Assembly (NCBI RefSeq): GCF_051014685.1
Contig: NW_027478918.1
Span: forward strand, 307,919-371,918
DNA length: 64,000 nt
DNA from: Ptiloglossa arizonensis
Taxonomy: Eukaryota > Arthropoda > Insecta > Hymenoptera > Colletidae
Direction: 5' to 3'
A model generated the notes under the pieces. That model did not search any database. It worked only from the letters and a program-made list of their open reading frames with translations, and was not told the DNA's origin. The position numbers were made by a program, and so were the translations under genes. Of this stretch, positions 26,307 through 40,110 are shown piece after piece. Numbering within the stretch: position 1 is the first letter of the stretch; the number at the start of each line of letters is the position of its first letter.

Positions 26307-28240
26307 TACAGTTGTTACGTTATACGTTATACGTTATACGTTATTCGTAATACGTTATACGTGATACGTTATACTTTGTACGTTATACGTTATACGTTAT
26401 ACGTTATACACTATACGTTATACGTTATACGTTACATGTTATGCGTTATACGTTATACGTTATACGTTATACGTTATACGTTATACGTTACAAGTTATAC
26501 GTTATACGTCATAGGTTATTCGTTGAATGTTATACTTTATACGTAGCATGTAATGCGTCATACGTTTTACGTTATTCGTTATACGTTTTTCGTTACAAGT
26601 TATACGTTATACGTTATACGTTATACGTCATAGGTTATACGTAATACGTTATACGTTATACGTTATTCATTATGCGTTATACGTTTTACGTTATTCGTTA
26701 TACGTTATACGTTATACGATATACGTTATACGTTATACGTTATACGTTACACGTTAGACGTTATACGTTGTACGTTATACGTTATACGTTAAACGTTATA
26801 CGCTATACGTTATACGTTATACGTTATACGTTATACGTTATACGTTATACGTTATACGTTATACGTTATACGTTATACGTTTTACGTTATAGGTTATACG
26901 TTATACGTTATACGTTATACGTTATACGTTTTACGTTATACGTTATACGTTATACGTTATACGTTATACGTTATACGTTATACGTTATACGTTATACGTT
27001 ATACGTTATACGTTATACGTTATACGTTATACGTTATACGTTATACGTTATACGTTATACGTTATACGTTATACGTTATACGTTATACGTTATACGTTAT
27101 ACGATATACGTTATACGTTATACGTTATACGTTATACGTTATACGTTATACTTTATACGTTATAGGTGTTACGTTATACGTTATACGTTATACGTTATTC
27201 GTAATACGTTATACGTGATACGTTATACGTTGTACGTTATACGTTATACGTTATACGTTATTCGTAATACGTTATACGTGATACGTTATACGTTGTACGT
27301 TATACGTTATACGTTATACGTTATACGCTATACATTATACGTTATACGTTATACATTACATGTTATACGTTATACGTTATACGTTATACGTCATAGGTTA
27401 TACGTTATACGTTATACGTTATACGTTATACGTTATACGTTATACGTTATACGTTATAGGTCATAGGTTATAAGTTATACGTTATACGTTATGCGATATA
27501 CGTTATACGTTATACGTTATACGTTATACGTTATGCGTTATACGTTGTACGATATTCGTTATACGTTATACGTTATTAGTTATACGTTATACGGTATACG
27601 TTATACGTTGTACGTTACATGTTATACGTTATTAGTTATACGTTATACGGTATACGTTATACGTTGTACGTTACATGTTATACGTTATACGTTATACGTT
27701 ATACGATATACGTTATACGTTATACGTTATACGTTATACGTTATACGTTATACGTTATACGTTATACGTTCTACGTTATACGTTGTACGTTATACGTTAT
27801 AAGTTGTACGTTATACGATATACGTTATACGTTATTCTTTATACGTTCTTCGTTACACGTTATACGTTATACGTTATACGTTATACGTTTTACGTTGAAT
27901 GTTATACTTTATACGTGGCATGTAATGCGTCATACGTTTTACGTTATTCGTTATACGTTATACGTTATACGTTATACTTTATACGTTATACGTTATACGT
28001 TATACGTTATACGTTATACGTTATACGTTATACGTTATACGTTATACGTTATACGTTATACGTTACACGTTATACGTTATACGTTATACGTTATACGTTA
28101 TACGTTATACGTTATACGTTATACGTCATTCGTAATACGTTATACGTGATACGTTATACGTTGTACGGTATACGTTATACGTTATACGTTATACGTTATA
28201 CGTTATACGTTATACGTTATACGTTATACGTTTTACGCTA
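26307..28240. repeat. About 2,156-bp composite (U-V'-K'), second of tandem pair
   Basis: U from 26307 (S signature at 26525), V' from 26665, K' with S signature at 27897, ending at TTTTACGCTATACG near 28228. Differences from the first copy include a TTATAGG near 26888 where the first copy has a canonical unit, and a GCGATATACG near 27492. Confidence 0.88.
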
Positions 28241-28266
28241 TACGTTATACGTTATACGTTATACGT

Positions 28267-29160
28267 TGTACGTTATACGTTATAAGTTGTACGTTATACG
28301 ATATACGTTATACGTTATTCTTTATACGTTCTTCGTTACACGTTATACGTTATACGTTGTACGTTATACGTTTTACGTTGAATGTTATACTTTATACGTA
28401 GCATGTAATGCGTCATACGTTTCACGTTATTCGTTATACGTTTTTCGTTATACGTTATGCGTTATACGTTGTACGATATTCGTTATACGTTATACGTTAT
28501 TAGTTATACGTTATACGGTATACGTTATACGTTGTACGTTACATGTTATACGTTATTAGTTATACGTTATACGGTATACGTTATACGTTGTACGTTACAT
28601 GTTATACGTTATACGTTATACGTTATACGTTATACGATATACGTTATACGTTATACGTTATACGTTATACGTTTATACGTTATACTTTATACGTTATAGG
28701 TGTTACGTTATACGTTATATGTTATACGTTATTCGTAATACGTTATACGTGATACGTTATACGTTGTACCTTATACGTTATACGTTATACGTTATACGTT
28801 ATACTTTATACGTTATACGTTATACGTGATACGTTATACGTTGTACGTTATACGTTATACGTTATACGTTATACGTTATACGTTATACGTTATACGTTAT
28901 ACGTTATACGTTTTACGTTATACGTTATACGTTATACGTTATACGTTGTACGTTATACGTTATAAGTTGTACGTTATACGATATACGTTATACGTTATTC
29001 TTTATACGTTCTTCGTTACACGTTATACGTTATACGTTGTACGTTATACGTTTTACGTTGAATGTTATACTTTATACGTAGCATGTAATGCGTCATACGT
29101 TTTACGTTATTCGTTATACGTTTTTCGTTACAAGTTATACGTTATACGTTATACGTTATA
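28267..29160. repeat. 680-bp tandem pair around S signatures
   Basis: GTTGTACG, TTATAAGTTG, TTCTTCG, TTTTACG and S signatures (GTAGCATG) at 28380 and 29060, 680 bp apart. That is 97 units plus one base; the extra base is a T at about 28672 (CGTTTATACG). The first copy reads GTTTCACGTTATTCG where the second reads GTTTTACG. Between the copies lie the TTATTAGTTATACG/CGGTATACG elements and TTATAGGTGTTACG. Confidence 0.84.
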
Positions 29161-29471
29161 CGTTATAGGTCATAGGTTATACGTTATACGTTATACGTTA
29201 TGCGTTATACGTTATACGTTATACGTTATACGTTATACGTTATGCGTTATACGTTGTACGATATTCGTTATACGTTATACGTTATTAGTTATACGTTATA
29301 CGGTATACGTTATACGTTGTACGTTACATGTTATACGTTATTAGTTATACGTTATACGGTATACGTTATACGTTGTACGTTACATGTTATACGTTATACG
29401 TTATACGTTATACGATATACGTTATACGTTATACGTTATACGTTATACGTTATACGTTATACGTTATACGT
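29161..29471. repeat. V-type end element before K copy 4
   Basis: TTATAGGTCATAGG, GCG units, GTTGTACGATATTCG and two TTATTAGTTATACG/CGGTATACG/GTTACATG elements, then GATATACG. It matches 21,320-21,628 before K copy 3 at an offset of 7,841 bp, so the duplicated stretch includes this lead-in. Confidence 0.82.
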
Positions 29472-30025
29472 TCTACGTTATACGTTGTACGTTATACGTT
29501 ATAAGTTGTACGTTATACGATATACGTTATACGTTATTCTTTATACGTTCTCCGTTACACGTTATACGTTATACGTTATACGTTATACGTTTTACGTTGA
29601 ATGTTATACTTTATACGTGGCATGTAATGCGTCATACGTTTTACGTTATTCGTTATACGTTATACGTTATACGTTATACTTTATACGTTATACGTTATAC
29701 GTTATACGTTATACGTTATACGTTATACGTTATACGTTATACGTTATACGTTATACGTTATACGTTATACGTTATACGTTATACGTTATACGTTATACGT
29801 TATACGTTATACGTTATTCGTTATACGTTATACGTTATACGTTATACGTTATACGTTATACGTTGTACGTTATAAGTTGTACGTTATACGATATACGTTA
29901 TACGTTATTCTTTATACGTTCTTCGTTACACGTTATACGTTATACGTTATAGGTGATACGTTATACGTTATACGTTATACATTATACGTTATACGTTATA
30001 CATTACATGTTATGCGTTATGCGTT
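29472..30025. repeat. K block, copy 4 (in segment B)
   Basis: Same order as K copy 3 at +7,841 bp. S signature (GTGGCATG) is at 29599. TTCTTCG is changed to TTCTCCG near 29550, a private substitution. After the block a +1 unit, TTATAACG, lies near 30097. Confidence 0.86.
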
Positions 30026-30233
30026 ATACGTTATACGTTATACGTTATACGTTATACGTTATACGTTATACGTTATACGTTATACGTTATACGTTATAAC
30101 GTTATACGTTATACGTTATACGTTATACGTTATACGTTATACGTCATACGTTATACGTTATACGTTATACGTTATACGTTATACGTTGTACGTTATACGT
30201 TATACGTTATACGTTATACGTTATACGTTATAC

Positions 30234-31510
30234 GTTGTACGTTATACGTTATTAGTTGTACGTTATACGATATACGTTATACGTTATACATTACATGTTA
30301 TGAGTTATACGTTATACGTTATACGTTATACGTTATACGTTATACGTTATACGTTATACGTTATACGTTATACGTTATACGTTATACGTCATACGTTATA
30401 CGTTATACGTTATACTTTATACGTTATACGTTATAAGTTGTACGTTATACGATATACGTTATACGTTATTCTTTGTACGTTCTTCGTTACACGTTATACG
30501 TTATACGTTATACGTTATACGTTTTACGTTATTCGTTATACGTTATACGTTATACGATATACGTTATACGTTACACGTTATACGTCATAGGTTATACGTT
30601 ATACGTTATACGTTATACGTTATACGTTATACGTTATACGTTATACGTTATACGTTATACGTCATAGGTTATACGTTATACGTTATACGTTATGCGTTAT
30701 ACGTTATACGTTATACGTTATACGTTATACGTTATGCGTTATACGTTGTACGATATTCGTTATACGTTATACGTTATTAGTTATACGTTATACGGTATAC
30801 GTTATACGTTGTACGTTTCATGTTATACGTTATACGTTATACGTTATACGATATACGTTATACGTTATACGTTATACGTTATACGTTATACGTTATACGT
30901 TATGCGTTATACGTTATACGTTATTCGTTATACGTTATACGTTATACGTTATACGTTATACGTTATACGTTAAACGTTATACGTTATACGTTATACGTTA
31001 TACGTTATACGTTATACGTTATACGTTATACGTTATACGTTATACGTTATACGTTATACGTTATACGTTATACGTTATACGTTATACGTTATACGTTGTA
31101 CGTTATACGTTATACGTTATACGTTATACGTTATACGTTATACTTTATACGTTACAGTTGTTACGTTATACGTTATACGTTATACGTTATTCGTAATACG
31201 TTATACGTGATACGTTATACTTTGTACGTTATACGTTATACGTTATACGTTATACACTATACGTTATACGTTATACGTTACATGTTATGCGTTATACGTT
31301 ATACGTTATACGTTATACGTTATACGTTATACGTTACAAGTTATACGTTATACGTCATAGGTTATTCGTTGAATGTTATACTTTATACGTAGCATGTAAT
31401 GCGTCATACGTTTTACGTTATTCGTTATACGTTTTTCGTTACAAGTTATACGTTATACGTTATACGTTATACGTCATAGGTTATACGTAATACGTTATAC
31501 GTTATACGTT
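30234..31510. repeat. N-O-U composite
   Basis: N at 30234, O from about 30432, TTAAACG near 30970, U from 31153 with S signature (GTAGCATG) at 31371. This matches about 23,225-24,508 at an offset near 7,002-7,016 bp, the residue after whole units reflecting small indels. Confidence 0.86.
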
Positions 31511-32713
31511 ATTCATTATGCGTTATACGTTTTACGTTATTCGTTATACGTTATACGTTATACGATATACGTTATACGTTATACGTTATACGTTACACGT
31601 TAGACGTTATACGTTGTACGTTATACGTTATACGTTAAACGTTATACGCTATACGTTATACGTTATACGTTATACGTTATACGTTATACGTTATACGTTA
31701 TACGTTATACGTTATACGTTATACGTTTTACGTTATACGTTATACGTTATACGTTATACGTTATACGTTATACGTTTTACGTTATACGTTATACGTTATA
31801 CGTTATACGTTATACGTTATACGTTATACGTTATACGTTATACGTTATACGTTATACGTTATACGTTATACGTTATACGTTATACGTTATACGTTATACG
31901 TTATACGTTATACGTTATACGTTATACGTTCTTACGTTATACGTTATACGATATACGTTATACGTTATACGTTATACGTTATACGTTATACGTTATACTT
32001 TATACGTTATAGGTGTTACGTTATACGTTATACGTTATACGTTATTCGTAATACGTTATACGTGATACGTTATACGTTGTACGTTATACGTTATACGTTA
32101 TACGTTATTCGTAATACGTTATACGTGATACGTTATACGTTGTACGTTATACGTTATACGTTATACGTTATACGCTATACATTATACGTTATACGTTATA
32201 CATTACATGTTATACGTTATACGTTATACGTTATACGTCATAGGTTATACGTTATACGTTATACGTTATACGTTATACGTTATACGTTATACGTTATACG
32301 TTATAGGTCATAGGTTATACGTTATACGTTATACGTTATGCGTTATACGTTATACGTTATACGTTATACGTTATACGTTATGCGTTATACGTTGTACGAT
32401 ATTCGTTATACGTTATACGTTATTAGTTATACGTTATACGGTATACGTTATACGTTGTACGTTACATGTTATAACGTTATTAGTTATACGTTATACGGTA
32501 TACGTTATACGTTGTACGTTACATGTTATACGTTATACGTTATACGTTATACGATATACGTTATACGTTATACGTTATACGTTATACGTTATACGTTATA
32601 CTTTATACGTTATAGGTGTTACGTTATACGTTATACGTTATACGTTATTCGTAATACGTTATACGTGATACGTTATACGTTGTACGTTATACGTTATACG
32701 TTATACGTTATAC
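31511..32713. repeat. V' block with two non-unit indels
   Basis: ATTCATTATGCG at 31511, GTTACACGTTAGACG, TTAAACG, TTTTACG units and a pure tract, then the V end elements. Two odd units are private to this copy: TTCTTACG near 31929 and TTATAACG near 32473, the latter between two TTATTAGTTATACG elements. Confidence 0.82.
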
Positions 32714-33679
32714 GCTATACATTATACGTTATACGTTATACATTACATGTTATACGTTATACGTTATACGTTATACGTCATAGGTTATACGTTATACGTT
32801 ATACGTTATACGTTATACGTTATACGTTATACGTTATACGCTATACGTTATACGTTATACGTTATACGTTATACGTTATACGTTATACGCTATACGTTAT
32901 ACGTTATACGTTATACGTTATACGTTATACGTTATACGTTATACGTTATACGTTATACGTTATACGTTATACGTTATACGTTATACGTTATACGTTATAC
33001 GTTATTCGTTATACGTTATACGTTATACGTTATACGTTATACTTTATGCGTTATACGTTATACGTTATACGTTATACGTTATACGTTATACGTTATACGT
33101 TATACGTTATACGTTATACGTTATACGTTATACGTTATACGTTATACGTTATACGTTATACGTTATACGTTATACGTTATGCGTTATACGTTATGCGTTA
33201 TACGTTATGCGTTATACGTTATGCGTTATACGTTATACGTTATACGTTATACGTTTTACGTTATACGTTATACGTTATACGTTATACGTTGTACGTTATA
33301 CGTTATAAGTTGTACGTTATACGATATACGTTATACGTTATTCTTTATACGTTCTTCGTTACACGTTATACGTTATACGTTGTACGTTATACGTTTTACG
33401 TTGAATGTTATACTTTATACGTAGCATGTAATGCGTCATACGTTTTACGTTATTCGTTATACGTTTTTCGTTACAAGTTATACGTTATACGTTATACGTT
33501 ATACGTTATACGATATACGTTATACGTTATACGTTATACGTTATACGTTATACGTTATACTTTATACGTTATAGGTGTTACGTTATACGTTATACGTTAT
33601 ACGTTATTCGTAATACGTTATACGTGATACGTTATACGTTGTACGTTATACGTTATACGTTATACGTTATACGTTATAC
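32714..33679. repeat. Z unit 1 of a triplication (966 bp)
   Basis: Starts at GCTATACATTATACG (32714), then CATTACATGTTATACG, GTCATAGG, GCTATACG units, TTATTCG, CTTTATGCG and a run of alternating GCG units near 33180-33230. TTTTACG, TTATAAGTTG, TTCTTCG and the S signature (GTAGCATG) at 33403 follow, then TTTTTCG, GATATACG, TTATAGGTGTTACG, GTAATACG and GTGATACG. The start marker recurs at 33680. Confidence 0.89.
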
Positions 33680-34637
33680 GCTATACATTATACGTTATAC
33701 GTTATACATTACATGTTATACGTTATACGTTATACGTTATACGTCATAGGTTATACGTTATACGTTATACGTTATACGTTATACGTTATACGTTATACGT
33801 TATACGCTATACGTTATACGTTATACGTTATACGTTATACGTTATACGTTATACGCTATACGTTATACGTTATACGTTATACGTTATACGTTATACGTTA
33901 TACGTTATACGTTATACGTTATACGTTATACGTTATACGTTATACGTTATACGTTATACGTTATACGTTATTCGTTATACGTTATACGTTATACGTTATA
34001 CGTTATACTTTATGCGTTATACGTTATACGTTATACGTATACGTTATACGTTATACGTTATACGTTATACGTTATACGTTATACGTTATACGTTATACGT
34101 TATACGTTATACGTTATACGTTATACGTTATACGTTATACGTTATGCGTTATACGTTATGCGTTATACGTTATGCGTTATACGTTATGCGTTATACGTTA
34201 TACGTTATACGTTATACGTTTTACGTTATACGTTATACGTTATACGTTATACGTTGTACGTTATACGTTATAAGTTGTACGTTATACGATATACGTTATA
34301 CGTTATTCTTTATACGTTCTTCGTTACACGTTATACGTTATACGTTGTACGTTATACGTTTTACGTTGAATGTTATACTTTATACGTAGCATGTAATGCG
34401 TCATACGTTTTACGTTATTCGTTATACGTTTTTCGTTACAAGTTATACGTTATACGTTATACGTTATACGTTATACGATATACGTTATACGTTATACGTT
34501 ATACGTTATACGTTATACGTTATACTTTATACGTTATAGGTGTTACGTTATACGTTATACGTTATACGTTATTCGTAATACGTTATACGTGATACGTTAT
34601 ACGTTGTACGTTATACGTTATACGTTATACGTTATAC
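33680..34637. repeat. Z unit 2 of a triplication (958 bp)
   Basis: Same order with S signature at 34368. It is 8 bp shorter than unit 1: one unit fewer and one base lost in a 6-mer TATACG near 34036. Confidence 0.89.
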
Positions 34638-34890
34638 GCTATACATTATACGTTATACGTTATACATTACATGTTATACGTTATACGTTATACGTTATAC
34701 GTCATAGGTTATACGTTATACGTTATACGTTATACGTTATACGTTATACGTTATACGTTATACGCTATACGTTATACGTTATACGTTATACGTTATACGT
34801 TATACGTTATACGCTATACGTTATACGTTATACGTTATACGTTATACGTTATACGTTATACGTTATACGTTATACGTTATACGTTATACG
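34638..34890. repeat. Z unit 3, truncated
   Basis: GCTATACATTATACG at 34638, CATTACATG, GTCATAGG and two GCTATACG units as in units 1 and 2. It then passes into segment C at a GTTAGACGCTATACG unit near 34890 instead of reaching TTATTCG/CTTTATGCG. This is the B/C junction. Confidence 0.83.
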
Positions 34891-35984
34891 TTAGACGCTA
34901 TACGTTATACGTTATACGTTATACGTTATACGTTATACGTTATACGTTATACGTTATACGTTATACGTTATACGTTATACGTTATACGTTATACGTTATA
35001 CGTTATACGTTATACGTTATACGTTATACGTTATACATTATACGTTATACGTTAGACGTTATGCGTTATAGGATATACGTTATACGTTATACGTTGTACG
35101 TTATACGTTATACGTTATGCGTTATACGTCATGCGATATACGTTATACGTTATACGTTATACGTTATACGTTATACGCTATACATTATACGTTATACGTT
35201 ATACGATATACGTTATACGTTATACGATATACGTTATACGTTATACGTTATACGTTATACGTTATACATTATACGTTATACGTTATACGTTATACGTTAT
35301 ACGTTATACGTTATACGTTATACGTTATACGTTATACGACATACGTTATACGTTATACGTTATACGTTATAGGTTATACGTTATACGTTATACGTTATAC
35401 GTTATACGTTATACGTTGTACGTTATGCGTTATAGGATATACGTTATACGTTATACGTTGTACGTTATACGTTATACGTTGTACGTTATACGTTCTACGT
35501 TATACGTTATACGTTAAACGTTGTACGTTATACGTTATACGTCATACGTTATATGTTATATGTTATACGTTATACGTTATACGTTCTACGTTATACGTTA
35601 TACGTTAAACGTTGTACGTTATACGTTATACGTTATACGTTATACGTTATACGTTATACGTTATACGTTATACGTTATACGTTATGCGTTATACGTTATA
35701 CGTTATACGTTATACGTTATACGTTATACGTTATACGTTATACGTTATACGTTATACGTTATACGTTACACGTAATATGTAATACGTCATACGTTTTACG
35801 TTAATCGTTATACGTTATACGTTATACGCTATACGTTATACGTTATACGTTATACGATATACGTTATACGTTATACGTTATACGCTATACGTTATACGTT
35901 ATACGTTATACGTTATACGCTATACGTTATACGTTATACGTTATACGTTACACGTTATACGTTACACGTTATACGTTATACGTT
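34891..35984. repeat. Left part of segment C
   Basis: GCGTTATAGGATATACG near 35057 and 35427, GCGTTATACGTCATGCG near 35117, GATATACG pair, GTTCTACG with GTTAAACGTTGTACG, and GTAATATGTAATACGTC at 35772 followed by TTTTACGTTAATCG. The last element combines the A-type GTAATATG with the C-type TTAATCG. TTACACG and GCTATACG units follow. Confidence 0.8.
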
Positions 35985-37650
35985 ATAATGTATACGTTAT
36001 GCGTTATACGCTATACGTTATGCGTTATAGGATATACGTTATGCGTTATAGGATATACGTTATACTTTATACGTTATACGTTATGCGTTATAGGATATAC
36101 GTTATAGGATATACGTTGTACGCTATACGTTATACGTTGTACGTTATACGTTATACGTTATACGTTATACGTTATACGTTATACGTAATACGTTATACGT
36201 TATACGTTATACGTTATACGTTATACGTTATACGTTATACGTTATACGTTATACGTTATACGTTATACGTTATACGTTATACGTTATGCGTTATATGATA
36301 TACGTTATACGTTATACGTTGTACGTTATACGTTATACGTTCTACGTTATACGTTATACGTTAAACGTTGTACGTTATACGTTGTACGTTATACGTTATA
36401 CGTTGTACGTTATACGTTCTACGTTATACGTTATAAGTTAAACGTTGTACGTTATACGTTATACGTTATACGTTATACGTTATACGTTATACGTTATACG
36501 TTATACGTTATACGTTATACGTTATACGTTATACGTTATACGTTATACGTTATACGTTATACGTTATACGTTATACGTTATACGTTATACATTATATCTT
36601 ATACGTTATACGTTATGCGTTATAGGATATACGTTATACGTTATACGTTGTACGTTATACGTTATACGTTGTACGTTAAACGTTCTACGTTATACGTTAT
36701 ACGTTAAACGTTGTACGTTATACGTTATACGTCATACGTTATACGTTATACGTTATACGTTATACGTTATACGTTATACGTTATACGTTATACGTTATAC
36801 GTTATACGTTATACGTTATACGTTATACGTTATACGTTATACGTTATACATTATATGTTATACGTTATACGTTATGCGTTATAGGATATACGTTATACGT
36901 TATACGTTGTACGTTATACGTTATACGTTATGCGTTATACGTCATGCGATATACGTTATACGTTATACGTTATACGTTATACGCTATACATTATACGTTA
37001 TACGTTATACGATATACGTTATACGTTATACGATATACGTTATACGTTATACGTTATACGTTATACGTTATACGTTATACGTCATACGTTATACGTTATG
37101 CGTTATAGGATATAGGTTATAGGATATACGTTGTACGCTATACGTTATACGTTGTACGTTATACGTTCTACGTTATACGTTATACGTTATACGTTATAAG
37201 TTATACGTTATACGTTATACGTTATACGTTATACGTTATACGTTAGACGCTATACGTTATACGTTATACGTTATACGTTATACGTTATACGTTATACGTT
37301 ATACGTTATACGTTATACGTTATACGTTATACGTCATACGTTATACGTTATGCGTTATAGGATATAGGTTATCGGATATACGTTGTACGCTATACGTTAT
37401 ACGTTGTACGTTATACGTTCTACGTTATACGTTATACGTTATATGTTATAAGTTATACGTTATACGTTATACGTTATACGTTATACGTTATACGTTATAC
37501 GTTAGACGCTATACGTTATACGTTATACGTTATACGTTATACGTTATACGTTATACGTTATACGTTATACGCTATACGTTATACGTTATACGTTATACGT
37601 TATACGTTATACGTTATACGTTATACGTTACACGTTATACGTTATACGTT
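35985..37650. repeat. About 1,666-bp unit, first of tandem pair
   Basis: Starts at ATAATGTATACG (35985), an out-of-register unit, then GCG, GCTATACG and GCGTTATAGGATATACG repeated, CTTTATACG, GCGTTATATGATATACG, GTTCTACG/GTTAAACGTTG twice, CTTATACG, GCGTTATACGTCATGCG near 36930 and GATATACG pair. The start marker recurs at 37651 (+1,666 bp, 238 units). Near the end it carries a second GCGTTATAGGATATAGG/GTTAGACGCTATACG stretch. Confidence 0.85.
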
Positions 37651-39190
37651 ATAATGTATACGTTATGCGTTATACGCTATACGTTATGCGTTATAGGATA
37701 TACGTTATGCGTTATAGGATATACGTTATACTTTATACGTTATACGTTATGCGTTATAGGATATACGTTATAGGATATACGTTGTACGCTATACGTTATA
37801 CGTTGTACGTTATACGTTATACGTTATACGTTATAAGTTATACGTTATACGTAATACGTTATACGTTATACGTTATACGTTATACGTTATACGTTATACG
37901 TTATACGTTATACGTTATACGTTATACGTTATACGTTATACGTTATACGTTATACGTTATACGTTATGCGTTATATGATATACGTTATACGTTATACGTT
38001 GTACGTTATACGTTATACGTTCTACGTTATACGTTATACGTTAAACGTTGTACGTTATACGTTGTACGTTATACGTTATACGTTGTACGTTATACGTTCT
38101 ACGTTATACGTTATAAGTTAAACGTTGTACGTTATACGTTATATGTTATACGTTATACGTTATACGTTATACGTTATACGTTATACGTTATACGTTATAC
38201 GTTATACGTTATACGTTATACGTTATACGTTATACGTTATACGTTATACGTTATACGTTATATCTTATACGTTATACGTTATGCGTTATAGGATATACGT
38301 TATACGTTATACGTTGTACGTTATACGTTATACGTTGTACGTTAAACGTTCTACGTTATACGTTATACGTTAAACGTTGTACGTTATACGTTATACGTCA
38401 TACGTTATACGTTATACGTTATACGTTATACGTTATACGTTATACGTTATACGTTATACGTTATACGTTATACGTTATACGTTATACGTTATACGTTATA
38501 CGTTATACATTATACGTTATACGTTATACGTTATGCGTTATAGGATATACGTTATACGTTATACGTTGTACGTTATACGTTATACGTTATGCGTTATACG
38601 TCATGCGATATACGTTATACGTTATACGTTATACGTTATAAGCTATACATTATACGTTATACGTTATACGATATACGTTATACGTTATACGATATACGTT
38701 ATACGTTATACGTTATACGTTATACGTTATACGTTATACGTCATACGTTATACGTTATGCGTTATAGGATATAGGTTATAGGATATACGTTGTACGCTAT
38801 ACGTTATACGTTGTACGTTATACGTTCTACGTTATACGTTATACGTTATACGTTATAAGTTATACGTTATACGTTATACGTTATACGTTATACGTTATAC
38901 GTTAGACGCTATACGTTATACGTTATACGTTATACGTTATACGTTATACGTTATACGTTATACGTTATACGTTATACGTTATACGTTATACGTCATACGT
39001 TATACGTTATGCGTTATAGGATATAGGTTATAGGATATACGTTGTACGCTATACGTTATACGTTGTACGTTATACGTTCTACGTTATACGTTATACGTTA
39101 TACGTTATACGTTATACGTTATACGTTATGCGTTATAGGATATACGTTATACGTTCTACGTTGTACGTTATACGTTATACGTTATACGTT
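37651..39190. repeat. About 1,666-bp unit, second of tandem pair
   Basis: ATAATGTATACG at 37651 with the same marker order; the GCGTTATACGTCATGCG element is at 38589, +1,659 bp from the first copy. Differences include TTATAAGCTATAC near 38639 where the first copy has a canonical unit before GCTATAC. It then leads into R copy 1. Confidence 0.85.
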
Positions 39191-40110
39191 ATATGTTATA
39201 CGTCATGCGATATACGTTATACGTTATTCGTTATACGGTATACGTTAAACGTTGTACGTTATACGTTATGCGTTATACGTTATACGTTATACGTTGGACG
39301 TTATACGTTATACGTTATACGTTATACGTTATACGTTATGCGTTATACGTTATACGTTATACGTTACACGTTATACGTTATACGTTATACTGTATACGTT
39401 ATACGTTATACGTTATACGTTATACGTTCTACGTTATACGTTATACGTTATACGTTATACGTTATACTGTATACGTTATACATTATACGTTATACGTTAT
39501 ACGCCATACGTTATACGTTATACGTTATACGTTATACGTTATACGTTATACGTTATACGTTATACGTTATACGTTATACGTTATACGTTATACGTTATAC
39601 GTTATACGTTATACGTTACACGTTATACGTTATACGTTATACTGTATACGTTATACGTTATACGTTATACGTTATACGTTATACGTCATACGTTATACGT
39701 TATACGTTATACGTTATTCGTTATACGTTATACGTTACACGTTATACGTTATACGTTATACTGTATACGTTATACGTTATACGTTATACGTTATACGTTA
39801 TACGTTATACGTCATACGTTATACGTTATACGTTATACGTTATACGTTCTACGTTATACGTTATACGTTAAACGTTGTACGTTATACGTTATACGTTATA
39901 CGTTATTCGTTATACGTTATACGTTATACGTTATACGTTATACGTTTCACGTTATACGTTATACGTTACGCGTTATAGGATATACGTTATACGTTATACG
40001 TTGTACGTTATACGTTATACGTTGTACGTTATACGTTCTACGTTATACGTTATACGTTATACGTTATACGTTATACGTTATACGTTATACGTTATACGTT
40101 ATACGTTATA
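39191..40110. repeat. R copy 1 and P block copy 1
   Basis: Single R at 39191 (ATATG, GTCATGCGATATACG, TTATTCG, CGGTATACG, GTTAAACGTTG), GCG, GTTGGACG at 39293, GCG, then a series of GTTACACG/ACTGTATACG/GTCATACG elements with GTTCTACG and GCCATACG. GTTAAACGTTG near 39870, GTTTCACG and GTTACGCGTTATAGG near 39966 close it. The stretch matches 44,774-45,7xx at +5,583 bp. Confidence 0.86.

Larger units (their letters stand above)
13951..34890. repeat. Segment B: mosaic of N, O, T, U, V, S, Z and K blocks
   Basis: Defined by TTATTAGTTGTACG, CATGTTATGAGTTATACG, ATTCTTTGTACG, CGGTATACG after TTATTAGTTATACG, ACAGTTGTTACG and TTATAGGTGTTACG. D, J, L and M signatures of segment A disappear, while K persists. 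Several tandem block duplications are present: 280, 680, 833, about 966, about 1,075 and about 2,156 bp. Right edge is placed between the last Z marker (34638) and a GTTAGACGCTATACG unit near 34890, which belongs to segment C. Confidence 0.85.
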
